This document shows, piece by piece, positions 12,201-22,941 of a DNA stretch of 64,000 nucleotides. The stretch spans positions 4,107,747 to 4,171,746 of the forward strand of contig NC_049995.1 of the NCBI RefSeq assembly GCF_000003815.2, given 5' to 3'. The notes under the pieces were generated by a model. It was not told the DNA's origin. It ran no database searches and saw nothing but the letters and a program-made list of their open reading frames with translations. The stretch comes from Branchiostoma floridae. Its lineage: Eukaryota > Chordata > Leptocardii > Amphioxiformes > Branchiostomatidae. Positions within the stretch are counted from its first letter, which is position 1; each line of letters starts with the position of its first letter. A program made the translations under genes and the position numbers.

Positions 12201-14192
12201 CTTCTGGCCCTGTCACCTCCTCTGGAGGGACAAAAAGACGGAGTCGCCTTGAGAGATGAAACAACGGTCCATCTCGAGCTGACAACACAACGCCCAGTAC
12301 CCAAGGGTCTGAACAGATGTTTGTCCACAAGAGGGAACAAGAAATCCCTCAAATCTACTTGTAGCTGGGGCAGCAAGGTACCACACACAAAGAGCGACCT
12401 GTGCTCAAGCACAAGAGGCGAGGCAATTACTTATTGCCTACCAACTGCGGTGTCCCTTACACCCTTCCGGCCTGTAGCAGCCACGGAAGGAAAGGGATAT
12501 CTCCCCGCAGCCACGCCCAAAAACCAAACGGTTAGGCGTTACTGTGGCCAACGGACTGTTATACCAGTCCTGTCGATCGGCGTCTTGGGTGCCTTACGGA
12601 CTGCTATCCTCTGGGGAATAGCAAGTCCCCAAAACTAGCTACAGCTAGCTTTGGTCAGGTGATCATTTGTGTCTTTGACTGTAGTTAGCCAGACACAAGA
12701 ACCTATTTTTAACCCAATCATGCACGAAGCGTCTGATTTGTGTGACATGGGGGCAAAACCCCAAACGTTCAAATGTCCCGCAAAATTCAGGTGGCCATTC
12801 GTGGTCCTACCTGTCATTCATGGCCCTTGCCTGTTCGCAAGGAAATCCATCCTCATGAACGAGTCAATGAGGTTGCCAGAGGTCAATGACCTTCAAAAAG
12901 GACTGTAAGGCCTGCAAAGCAGTGCCTTTATTGTTTAAGCCGGAGCGAATCGTCATGCTATGCGGCATGCATAGCTAAAAAAGTCTGTTACACAGACCGC
13001 CATTTCGCTTTCAATACCGGCTATGAGATGAGGCGGAGACCGCCTACACCTGAGAACCGTCAAAAGATACGGTTTATCAGCGAGGAAATCCTCGTTCCAG
13101 GTGTGAAGCCTTTCTTCATAAACCAACCCAGAACTCCAGGGGAAAACAACATTCCCTGTGTTCAGGTTTGGTGAGGTCTAAAAGGAAAGTGAAAGGCCTC
13201 TCCAGTACAGAAAAGTCTGACTACTTACCTGTTCAGTAATAGCACCGGAGTACTCCACATTCTCGGAAAACATTTCCGAATCTGGAGGAGGCGCATGACC
13301 GACTGGTCCTTGGCCTCCGTGTACCACACCCCTGAGTATGTTCTCAGTGGGCAACTGGGCTTATAACGTGGAGAACGCAAAGCGCGCCTCGAACGTTTAT
13401 CGTCTGAAACGAAAAAACCCACGCACGTGAACCACGTGAAACTGACGGGACTGAACTAATGCCGGTCTCAAGTCAGTCATGAGACGGCTAAACTTCGTGA
13501 ACACGTTCCAATACAAGTGTTCAACAGGGGATTGGGTCATAAAAACCCCAGTACCTGGCCCCGCTGTAATAGGAAAACAGCGGGGGTGCTTCAAGAAGGC
13601 CTGCCGGCAACAAAGTGGCGGCGGACAAGCACTGGTACTGCTCGCAGAAAACCTGCTGCCACGAAGGACAGAGGATTGCGTAAGACTCAGGCGTGACAAC
13701 CCAGCCAGTGGGAGGGGTCACGCCTCCCTGCCTGCACAAAGATACAGGAGGGTACAGATTCCAACCATGGTCCGTAGACGTGGTTGGGATCATCACTTTG
13801 ATCATCACCGCTAGACACGAAGAACAGGGCATGTTCGAACATATCCGTCTAGCACGTGAGCCTGAAAAGAAACGCTGTGAAAGAAAACAGCAAAAGGTGA
13901 ATAGTGATGCAAAACAACAGTTCCAAAGTCACAAAAGCGACCTAAAGAGACTATGAAGTCTCAAGAACCTACTGTGAACTAAAAAGGACAGAAAATGTCC
14001 CGCTAAGGTAGGAAAATACCACCGAAGCGAGAGACAAAACGATACCACAAACCACTTCGAAGAAGGGCAGTTTCGGGAAAGAGGATGATGGGAGGGTCAG
14101 TGCCCGGATGTTGTGTTTGCTCTTACTGTGAAGAACTGCCACCTTGCGGTTTCTAGGGAAAACGCCATTGTATTTCGGAGGGTAGCGACGTA
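9261..14192 (-). mobile_element. Decayed DIRS-like retroelement with 30-bp terminal inverted repeats
   Basis: The ends 9261-9290 and 14163-14192 are inverted repeats beginning TACGTCGCTACCCTCC, with TA on both outer sides. The minus strand keeps broken DIRS-type pol segments in the expected order. Near 12140-12060 is an RT block ending VPKKDGTWRLV. Near 12030-11920 is DWLVYLDIKVAF, equivalent to the first RT aspartate block. From 11680 comes GKSQLISTQQL followed by the RT/RNase H connection. Near 10850 is PKVDLFASRL, typical of DIRS/Ngaro RNase H. Stops and frameshifts separate them. Inverted termini plus this gene order fit DIRS elements. A tyrosine recombinase would be expected at about 9.5-10.7 kb, but I cannot recognise one. 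Confidence 0.78.
9805..9925. repeat. Short direct duplication inside the DIRS-like element
   Basis: GACTTCTCCTTAGGTAAGA and the following CTCACCACACA...AAGATCT block occur twice, at about 9809-9865 and 9872-9925. This is local tandem duplication within the decayed 3' half of the element. No function is evident. Confidence 0.7.
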
Positions 14193-14194
14193 TA

Positions 14195-14475
14195 ACATAT
14201 GTTTCCTAATTTCCGATTCTTGAATACCACGGAAAAATTCATATTTCTCATGCAACTAGATAAACCATTCATTATTGATTCCATCTGTCCTTATGTTTAT
14301 AACTGTTTTAAGAAGCGAGAAGAAGTTGAACTTGTACATACTAGAATGTAATAGCATATGTAGAGATGATAAGATATCATTTTGTCAAAATTGTACCTTA
14401 TCACTAGCGCTACGACCTGTACTTAGCTTGTTTGAGCACAAATGTACAATAAAGGTCATTCATTCATTCAATAAA
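14195..14475 (+). pseudogene. CR1/L2-like LINE ORF2 C-terminus and 3' tail (right part)
   Basis: The frame HMFPNFRFLNTTEKFIFLM ... VYNCFKKREEVELVHTRM ends at the TAA at 14349-14351. It has the usual LINE ORF2 C-terminal layout (F--L----KF-FLM, then a helix with -YNCF--R). A short 3' UTR follows, ending in ATTCATTCATTCAAT repeats near 14458-14473, a tail typical of L2/CR1 families. It continues the fragment at 8883-8967 across the DIRS-like insertion. Confidence 0.72.
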
Positions 14476-14765
14476 AGATTTTGACCCTGTTCTCCCAGTG
14501 TACTTAGTCTGGCGGAGACAGAACCTGTTAGCAATGAGAGGTAGCTTGTCAGAAAAAAAAAAAAAAATCAACGATGGCAAACTTCATCCCCTTCACCATA
14601 CGTGGAAACGCTACATTGAGTAATTTCTGATTTGCATCTTCAACCCGATAGCTGTAGAACCGAGACTATCTCGAGACGACTGTTGTGTGGTTGGTGAAGT
14701 CAATGAGGTTGAAAGGTCCTTTTAACCTCCTTGGTGAAGTGTACACTGCTTTTGGATTGTATGGG
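14476..14765. other. Non-coding DNA beyond the U1 3' end
   Basis: No gene is recognised. It holds an A run of about 13 near 14551. On the minus strand, just after the U1 3' end (14766), lies ATCCAAAAGCAGTG. It resembles the snRNA 3' box consensus (GTTT, up to three bases, AAARNNAGA) only in its AAAAGCAG part. Confidence 0.4.
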
Positions 14766-14886
14766 CGGGGGTTAGCGCGAACGCAGACCCCCACTATCAT
14801 AAATTACGCAGCCGAGTTACCCGCATTTGGGGTAATCGAAGGGGTCATCCCAGACCGGGTGTGCAATGGTCGGGACTCGCGCTTGA
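14766..14886 (-). ncRNA. RNU1: U1 snRNA gene, 3' part only
   Basis: Read on the minus strand, this matches U1 from about nucleotide 48 to its 3' end: GCGAG, CCATTGCAC (loop of stem-loop II), TGACCCCT, CCCCAAATG (stem-loop III), ATAATTTGTGG-like Sm site (here GTAATTTATGA), and GGGGGTCTGCGTTCGCGC closing stem-loop IV. Stem-loop II (TCCCGACC with GGTCTGGGA) differs in sequence from human but still pairs, and stem-loop IV is a clean hairpin with a TTCG loop. The 5' end (ACTTACCTG and stem-loop I) is absent, because the sequence changes near 14887 into the 3' end of a LINE in the same orientation. As it stands it cannot make functional U1. Confidence 0.88.
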
Positions 14887-15200
14887 CGGACCCTTTTTGA
14901 TTTTGGGTAGACAGACAGTAGTAGTATAGACAGATTCATAGACCAAACTGTAGACCATCATAATAGAAGGAGAAACAAATTATAACTGGAAACGCAGAAA
15001 ACTGATATGTTATTCCACCCAAGACAGACATGTCCGTAAACACCCACCAACCCTTCTGTCGGAACAACACATCAAATAAAACTAGAAATCATAGAAAGGA
15101 GATAGACTTTAGAAGAAGAAAACCAGAGCGAGGCACCGACCAAACACTTCACCAACACAAACCAGACTTAAGACTCTTCACAATCACATAACGTTAGACT

Positions 15201-18200
15201 TTAAAACTTCAAAACCAAGCCATTCGGACCCACCTTTGCCCAATACACGGATTCACACCAGGTTTGAGCAAAGGCTTGAGAACCCAGACGTACATGCTCA
15301 ACTCTCAGTTTAAACCTAAGAGCCTCCTTGATTAGAGACACCAGCTCAATGTGAGACAAGAAATTGTTGTCAAAGAGAGCCTGACACCTGGACCACCAAA
15401 TCTTTGAACGGGCAACGGCCAAAATATAGGTGCAGACATCTTTCTTACACCTCTTCAAGGTAGACGGCATAACACCATAGAGAGCAATCGTGCGAGAAAC
15501 ACGAAAACTAGAGACCACCCATCGCCTAATGAACCCTTCGACCCAAGTCCAGGTCAGGAGCACCTCGCCACAAGACCAGATGGTATGGGTAACGGTCTCC
15601 GTAGCTCTACAGTTTCTCCTCGGACAAAGAGGGGAAGGAGTTCTGTGCCAAATCGAACAAGTCAAGTAGTTGGTTTTGAGAGCCCCATGTGCGACCTTCC
15701 AGGAAAGCTCCTTTAGGTTATTCTCAAGGAGAGTGTTATGCACCGTTGAAAAAACAAGTGACCAATCAACACCCCGCTCTAAAAAACAAGCGGAAGGGGT
15801 ATGAGAACGAGCTAAAATGGCAGCTTTGTACAAAGACTGCACGGTGCATATCTTGTCCCAAGCCTTCGAAGCAGAAGCATTAACAAATTCCAAGGTGAGC
15901 TTCCGCATCAAAGAATAGTGAGGTGGAGCCTCAGGAGAGTGGGGGGAACTGTTAGACCACGATGATGGTTCAAAACGACGAGCAAAAAAAACCCAGCCAA
16001 TATTTTGCCAACTGGACCCATGGAAGATCCGGCCGGTCAAGAATATCGGTAAACGGCCGACAATAAAAACAATTGGCCTTCACTCCAAAATCAATGAGAT
16101 CCCATCCACCTTTGTCCAAAGGTAGCATAACTGTCTGTCTAGAGACCAGTTCTGCACGAGAACTCCAGAAAAACTTAAAGACGGCTCTCGTAATGTCCTT
16201 GACGACTGACTCGGGAGGAGAAAATACAGGAGCAATATACCACAAAGTAGATAGAGCAAGGTTATTAATGACGACAACCTTGCCAGCGAAGGATAAAGAG
16301 AAGCTGTCCCACCTTCGCAGAACCGCTTCAAACTTAGCTTGCCTCTCCCTCCAGTTGACTAAAGGCATATTAACACTTCCAAAAGTACCTCCCAATAAAC
16401 GTATGGATACAGATGTCCATTTAAAATTCTTCGGACAATCGAGTCTTTTCCTCCAACTACCTAGCCAGAGACCCATACATTTGTCAAGATTTAAAAGAGA
16501 CCCGGAACCTCTGTTATACATGTCAATAACAGCAAAGAGCCGGCGGATCGACTCATCGGTTGTAAAAATAGGCGAGTTATCGGTCTTATCGTCCGCATAC
16601 TGCGAGATCTTAACTTCACGGCCACCAGGCAACCTGAGGCCGTGAATCGCAGCGTCGGCCCTTACTGTAGCGGCAAATGGCTCCAAAGAAATTGCGTACA
16701 GCAGGGGTGACATAGGGCACCCCTGCCGAACACCTCTTGAGAGAGAAAAAGAAGATGATAGCGACCCATTGACGAAAACAGCACTGGTAATGTTGTTGTA
16801 CAATATAGAAACCCATTTGCGAAAAACCGGGCCAAAACCCATCTTCGCAAGAGTCAAGTGAAGAAAATCAAAATTAACTCTATCAAAGGCCTTGGCCTGA
16901 TCCAGAGAAATGATCGCACAGTCAAAGTTATTCATATTAACATATGTAACGATATCTCTCATCAAAAGTAGGTTACATTGTATCGACCGGCCTGGTATAC
17001 CGCATGTCTGGTCAGGACTGATGACCGAGGCGGCAACCATCTTGAGCCTATTGTTAAGGACCTTCGCAAGAATCTTGTAGTCGCAATTTAACAAAGAGAT
17101 GGGGCGACGGTTCTTCGGGTCCAGAGGGTCCCCTTTTTTTGGAAGGAGAGTAATAACACCAAAACTCTGGCTCTGAGAGAGCTCGCCAGAAGAAAAAACT
17201 TCCTCAAAAACTGAGAGGAGATCCCCGGCAATGACGTCCCAGAAAGCGACATAAAATTCCTTCGGGAGACCGTCACTGCCAGGGGACTTATTATTCTCCA
17301 TGCCATGCAATGCAGCCCAAAGCTCATCCAATGAAAGAGGACCCTCTAATGAAGAGACTTCATCAGGATCGAAAGACCCTTCTAAATTGTTACAAAGGTT
17401 ATTCGCCTCACACTTATCAATAGGCTCAGCCCTAAAAAGGTCTTCATAAAATAGCTTAAAAACGTCTAAAATCTCCTCGTCATCTTGGACAACACGTCCA
17501 GTAGAATCTCTGACCGAAGAAATGCGTCGCTGCCTACTTCGGGAAGAGGCCTGGCTTACAAAATACGAGGTACATTTTTCCCCCTCGACAAATTGCTTGA
17601 CTCTGGACCGAACAAAAGCACCGCGAGCCTCCTCAGCGGACAACTCGGACAAGGAAGACTTAGTACATTCATACCTACGCAAGATGTCCGCCGAGGGGGC
17701 CCCGTCGTTCATCTTGTTGGTGAGATCGACAAGTTCATTATTCAAGGTAAACATGAACTCCCGTCTCTCCCTAGCCAGTTCACAAGAAATTCTGATCAGG
17801 AGAGAGCGAGTTCTAGCCTTTACATCGTCCCACCAGGCTCGCAAAGAAGGAAAACCTGGTTTCAAAGTCTTCCAATTGTTAAAAGCGAGTTTAAAATCAT
17901 TTAAAACTTTGTCTCTTTTTAAAATCGAGACATTACATTTCCACAAGCCAGGCTTCTTCTTCACATCCGGTAAAATTGACAAGGACACACAGTCATGGTC
18001 TGTAAAATATGCGGGTAAAAAACAGTAGTTTGAAACGACGAGGCATTTAGACGAATAAAATCGGTCCAGCCGACACGCAACAGCATTGGACGGCAGTCTC
18101 CAAGTGAAGACCTTTTTAGAAGGATTCTCATGTCTCCAAGAGTCATGCACCTTAAAATCGGCGCAAATGTCTTTTAAAACAGTGGAACCGCCACTACCAT

Positions 18201-18705
18201 GAGCCGGATTCCCGCCCCTCTTATCAATATCAACATCTTCAACGCAGTTAAAATCACCGCACAAAATAAGGGGCTCAGCCCCCGACAGAAACTTATACAA
18301 ATTTTTAAAAAACCCAGTACGCTCAGCAGAAATGTTAGGAGCATACATGTTACAAACTTTGAAATTACGCGCACCGTCGGACAAGACGACACAGACAACA
18401 CGCCCACTGTCGTCACAAGACTTTTTAACCACATCAAAATTGAAAGATGGAGAGAGTAAAATACCCACACCTCTAGATTTGGAGGAGCCCAATGCCCAAA
18501 ACGCTTGGCCTCCCCATTCCTTCTCCCAGAGCGCCGCTTCAGATGTTGACGAAACATGGCACTCTTGGAGGCAAACAACGTCAAATTTATGTTGACGGCA
18601 AAAGCCGAAAACCTGCCTCCTCTTCTGCGGACTACGGAGCCCACAGACATTGAGTGTAGCAATAAGAACCATGAGGCTACATAGAGAAGGAATGTCAAAC
18701 AACAT
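15201..18705 (-). CDS. LINE ORF2: APE endonuclease and reverse transcriptase, one frameshift
   Basis: The first 911 codons (18705-15970) begin with an exonuclease-endonuclease-phosphatase domain: ATLNVCGLRSPQKR, LQECHVSS, CGDFNCVEDV and TDHDCVSL. The RT domain follows: PKNRRPISLLNCDYKI, QTCGIPGRSIQ, SLDQAKAFDRV, RQGCPMSPLLYA and the YADD catalytic box. A second frame (16040-15201) supplies the C-terminus with a CPRRNC...H...C knuckle. The frames overlap at a run of eight T (8 A on the plus strand near 15986), where a one-base slip joins GFF to ARRFEPSSW. The full protein would be about 1,165 residues, normal for Tx1/L1 ORF2. The ATG lies 14 bases after the ORF1 stop. It nicks target DNA and primes reverse transcription. 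Confidence 0.92.
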
Positions 18706-18719
18706 CGGAATGTGAGGAA

Positions 18720-19775
18720 TTAGTGGTACAGATCATCAATTCCTTCCGCACCAATTCGGTTAACAAATTGGGGGTGGACATTGTAGAGGTGCTTGAGACA
18801 TAACATGGTGGTTTTAAAAAACCTCGAACAATTATCAACCTTACAAGGCACAATGTCCCCGGAGATGCCATGCGCCTTTGCAAGATGAGATTTCAAAGAC
18901 CTAAAACTATGCAAGAGTTCGTCGCAACCATGAGAAAGAAACTGGTTGCACACAAAGACAGCCTTATTCTTGTACAAGTCAGAGGAGATGACAATGGCTC
19001 TCGCCTTTGCTACCAAATCGGGACTTGGAGCCTGAGAGGCATCCGAAATATCCTCATCAATGATGAGGCTTCTGGAGCCAACAGTAGAGTCAGACTCGTT
19101 ACCGTCCACAGAACGAAGACTGTCCGAGGGAAACTCCTCGATAACAAGACTGGAGTCGGAATCCGGCTCCTTACGAATCTTTTTCCCTTTCGACAACGTC
19201 TTTGCAGAGGCAGATCCCTCACTGGAATCACCCCTACACCTTTTCCTGGAATCTTTGTCAGCAATATCAGAGTTGCCATCATGGCAGCTCTGACAAAGAA
19301 AGAGGCGATCGTCGCCCTGACAAACTGGGCCCTCACAGAAAGCAAGGAGAGCAGATTCTGGAGTTATGTCTGCCTTGCACTGATGACAAGACACCACCTC
19401 CAGAGTGATTGTGTAATCCAACTCACAACCCTGACACATGTACCGACGAGTAACAGGTCGGATAGGACTGGCCGCCTTACGCCTCCTTCTCTGGGACCGG
19501 GTGCGAGGGGCCGGTACCGGAGCAGCAGATGTTGAGGGTACCTGCTCGCTAGAAGAGGAAGAAAGGCCAGGCTTGGCCAGAGAAGGAGCGGCCTCCGACA
19601 GCACGTCCTCAGACGGCTCAACCACCGCGACCGGAGAAAACTTGGTCAGAGAAGGAGCGGCCTCCGACAGCACGTCCTCAGACGGCTCAACCACCGCGAC
19701 CAGAGGAGAAACCTCCAGCTCCGCGACCGGAGAAGAAACATCCAACTTCACAGCCGAAGAAGTACCCGGGTCCAC
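18720..19775 (-). CDS. LINE ORF1: Cys-rich and C2H2 zinc-finger protein
   Basis: This frame of about 351 codons precedes ORF2. Its N-terminal third has two tandem copies of a peptide containing VAVVEPSEDVLSEAAPS. Next come an Arg-rich stretch (RTRSQRRRRKAAS) and a Cys cluster (MCQGCELDY...CHQCKADI...C...FLCQSCHDG) that looks like a PHD/RING-type zinc fold. C2H2-like fingers near the C-terminus read C-----C-RFF-----LKHLYNVH. Zinc-finger ORF1 proteins are usual in this LINE group and bind nucleic acid. There is no in-frame ATG between the upstream TAG and the repeats, so the start at 19775 is a GTG. Translation may start there, use a non-AUG codon, or have lost its AUG. Confidence 0.8.
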   Translation of the reverse strand: MDPGTSSAVKLDVSSPVAELEVSPLVAVVEPSEDVLSEAAPSLTKFSPVAVVEPSEDVLSEAAPSLAKPGLSSSSSEQVPSTSAAPVPAPRTRSQRRRRKAASPIRPVTRRYMCQGCELDYTITLEVVSCHQCKADITPESALLAFCEGPVCQGDDRLFLCQSCHDGNSDIADKDSRKRCRGDSSEGSASAKTLSKGKKIRKEPDSDSSLVIEEFPSDSLRSVDGNESDSTVGSRSLIIDEDISDASQAPSPDLVAKARAIVISSDLYKNKAVFVCNQFLSHGCDELLHSFRSLKSHLAKAHGISGDIVPCKVDNCSRFFKTTMLCLKHLYNVHPQFVNRIGAEGIDDLYH

Positions 19776-19795
19776 ACTGCCAGGGTGACCTGGAG

Positions 19796-19905
19796 GTAGT
19801 CTCTACCAGACTCCGGATCGCTGGAAAAATCGTAGAAATGTAACAAATCAGAGGAGTAAGCCGGCCAGAGGAATATAACCGGCCAGGGAACAGCACGCGA
19901 TCGTC
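19796..19905 (-). repeat. Single 5'-UTR monomer of the LINE
   Basis: Read on the minus strand it contains ATCGCGTGCTGTTCCCTGG, CCGGTTATATTCCTC, TTTCTACGATTTTTCCAGCG and GGAGTCTGGTAGAGACTAC. These are the same blocks in the same order as the 81-bp tandem units at 28139-28577, but with an internal insertion of about 17 bp. It sits directly before ORF1, as expected for a promoter monomer. Confidence 0.85.
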
Positions 19906-20158
19906 GGAGTCTGTGGTATCCCGGTGCCTTGTTTGATCTCCACTAATCGCTATCTAATAGGTGCGAAGTGGCTAAATAACACTTTTATTGCTTTCCGACT
20001 CGCCCGTGACGGTCCAAGCGGGAGCGACGATCCTGTCACATGTGACCGGAAGTGTCAAAGGTCACATGAAATTTTCAAAGTAACGGTCCATTTTGACAGT
20101 GTTTATTTTGATGACTGCGTGTTTAATCTGGTAACTACTTGTATTTACTCTGGTGGCT

Positions 20159-22941
20159 ATGCAAGCCAATTTGATGGACCGCGTTTGCCGTGTTGGCAAA
20201 GATGTTTTCGACTACGACACACTGCGACAGGGCCAGGCAGACGCTGTTTTGGGTATTTTAAATGGCCAAGACGTGTTTGTCGGGCTACCGACCGGAGCTG
20301 GAAAGACGTTCTGTTTCCAGGCGATTCCGTCGTGCCTGGACTCTGACGAGCCATTTGTGATTGTCATCAGTCCCCTGACAGCACTCATCGATGACCAGGT
20401 AAATTTTATATTGTATATATCTCCATAAAATGCCTACCGGCGGCGGACATGAGTTACGCCCCCCTCCCTCACTAACCAAGGATAACTGAATGTTTACTCG
20501 AATTGTAAGAGACGCTTCACTCTGCGGAAGCGCTGAAGATAAATAATGAGAACACTTACCGTTCATTTCAGATCGCCCGGTACACCACTACAACGGGATA
20601 CAAGGCAATTCACTTGAAGTCGGCGAACGACATCAACACAGTGGCAGACAAGTCGGTCAAACTAGGTATGTATCACACTTGTTGTACTTCCTTTTTATTT
20701 CAAGTTATCCTATTTACACCAGTTGCTAGACAAGAATAACAAAATATATTGTAGCCACGGTCCTGTCATTTCTCTTTGATCTTGAACCTTGTTATACAGA
20801 TTTAATTTACCACAGAAATCTGTAAGTTACTGTTACATAAATACTTGTAAACATAGGTATATTTTTGCTTATAATTTTTTTCTCATTACTTTTCTATAGT
20901 ATACACCAGCCCAGAAGTTGCTGTGGGAGAGGGCAGGGGCATTTTCACCACAACTAGACCTGTGTGTGCCCTTGTCGTGGACGAAGCCCACTGTATCCCT
21001 GAGTGGTAAGAATGATTTAATTCTTTCAAGTGACAGAGAAAGGGTGTGTAGCAATTTTGTTAAAACTAAACAGGTTGCTAAATGATTTACTACAACTGTA
21101 TTGCCTCTATCTAGATGTGCCTATGTGTAGACATAATAAGTTTTGGCATAGTTCTAATAGTACTGTATATACAATCTGTTTCAGGGGTCCCGACTTCAGA
21201 GTAGCATTTGCACAGATAGGCGGACTGAGGGCCCACTGTCTCAACACCCCAGTCATGGCCCTCACAGCTTCTGCCTCCCCCAATGCTGTGGAAGGCATCA
21301 AGAAGGATCTTCTTTTTCGGGAAGGGAACATCCACATCAGTGGGAGTCTCGACAGACCAAATCTTTTCTTGGTCTCCAAGAAAAAGATCGCAATGCAGGT
21401 AACTGAAACACTTCAATTCACCTATCTTTTCTCATATTACATTAACAGATACATGTATATGAAAAACATGACAACTGTGCATACCATATCTTTATGGAAA
21501 CCATTTTGTATCTGCACTTATTCAATGCACAGTTTACTTAACGCACGTATGTAATAACTGGTAATTTCAGAAGGACTTCCTGGGACTACTGCAGGCCCTA
21601 AGGAAAGATGGACGGGCCATCGAGAAGCAGCTTATCTATGTGCCTATAAGAAACCAGGCCATGGATGTGTGGAAGATGCTGCAGGCCCATGCGGGAGACA
21701 GGTTCAAAGCATCCGTGGCCTACTTCCACAGTTCCATGAGCCCTGACCTCAAGGCCAAAGTCCTTAAACGTTTCAAGGATGCCGAGGTCAGGGTAGTTGT
21801 GGCTACAGTGGCTTTTGGGATGGTAAGTGTACATAATGGTTCTTAATTAACAGCATTAACTGACATTATAACTGCATGCTGGCAAACAATTTGCCATATT
21901 TTCAAACACATTATTTTGCATGTACTAATTTCTAGCTATTGTACAAAAATATATATTTCTGAAAACATTCCTGTTTCTTAAAACTCTACAATAACAATTT
22001 CAGGGCATTGACATCCCTGACATCTCCTGTGTTGTGGTGTATGGCCTGCCAAAGTCCATGAGCCAGCTATACCAGGTGAGAATCTCATACATGATTCATG
22101 ATGATACCAACCAAATAGAAGACATAATACAATATGCATGCTTCTGCTATGTTAAACTTAGCAAATCTGGGTATTTTCCATGGAAGTGTGCTTCTTCCTT
22201 TATCAGTTATTTTACATCGGTTTAATTATCAGGTCATGCTCACTTGTATTACATCAAAAGTGGTAAGATCTCAAACAAAGCCACTCTCTATATATTTTAC
22301 AACGTTTTGAAAGCAATGAAACTTAAGTCTAAGATAATGCTACTGTACTTTTACTTCTGTAGGAGATTGGCCGGGCTGGGAGGTCAGGGGAGCCAGCCAC
22401 TGCTGTCGTCTTTGCTGGCAAGTGTAAGGAAGAGGAAGACGCTGAAGACTGCCTGAAGCAGTTCGTGGCCAAGCGGTCCTGCATCCGCGCTGTGATGCTG
22501 AAGGAACTTGGCAGTCAGGCGGCAGACACAGACCACTGCTGCTCTGTCTGCCAGGAGGAGGCCACAGCACCGAGGGGAGCGTACCTGCTGCATCCCAGGG
22601 TCCCCAAGACAGCAAAGAGGGCAGCTGCGACCAGAAAAAAGAAAAGACAGGAAGGCGATAAAAAAAAACTGGAAAAAAGCCTGTACGAACTGAGGAATGA
22701 GCTTTTTGAAGACGACATGACGATTGCACATGTTGGTCCTGCAGGAGTGATTTCCGACAGTGCAATTATTTCAATCAAAACCCAAGCACAAAGTATCCAC
22801 ACAGTGGAAGACCTGTGTAAGAAGGTTAAAGGTGTTTCAGAGGACATAGCACCATTCATTCTTGACAAGATTGAACAGGAGTTTCCTGAACCTATCATCA
22901 AGAGAAGAAGAAGGGCCCTTGGGGATTTGACAAATGTTTAG
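20159..22941 (+). CDS. RecQ-like ATP-dependent DNA helicase
   Basis: Seven exons join in frame to 518 codons: 20159-20398, 20572-20665, 20900-21005, 21185-21398, 21571-21822, 22004-22075 and 22363-22941. All junctions are GT-AG. Superfamily 2 helicase motifs appear in order: motif 0 (DTLRQGQADAV), Walker A GLPTGAGKT (residues 42-50), DEAHC (139-143) followed by PEWGPDFR, TASAS, VATVAFGMGIDIPD, and EIGRAGRSG. A Cys cluster (CIRAV...HCCSVC) is the RecQ zinc-binding module. The winged-helix RQC and HRDC domains are missing; a basic tail replaces them. The core unwinds DNA 3'-5' using ATP. It is tail-to-tail with a DUF6589-like gene. It is shorter than BLM/WRN and most like RECQ1-type cores, so I do not assign an orthologue. 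Confidence 0.9.

Larger units (their letters stand above)
14890..19905 (-). mobile_element. Nearly full-length Tx1/L1-clade LINE
   Basis: The element spans a 5' UTR (about 19905-19776), ORF1, ORF2 and a 3' UTR (about 15200-14890). Its 3' end is poor in poly-A (ending about ACCCAAAATCAAAAA) and meets U1 snRNA sequence. The 5' UTR has about one unit of an 81-bp-type monomer that also forms the array at 28139-28577. ORF2 has an APE endonuclease, a reverse transcriptase and a C-terminal Cys/His knuckle. One homopolymer indel in ORF2 and the missing AUG of ORF1 are the visible defects, so it is young or recently active. Confidence 0.88.

Noticed and set aside
9929-13956. Plus-strand frames inside the DIRS-like element
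   Set aside because: The recognisable RT and RNase H pieces are on the minus strand; the plus frames are complements of them.
19903-19945. 5' half of U1 snRNA at the LINE 5' end
   Set aside because: Only short matches (TGGTATC, TGCC) and no conserved splice-site-recognition sequence; kept as a question in the U1 finding, not called as a feature.
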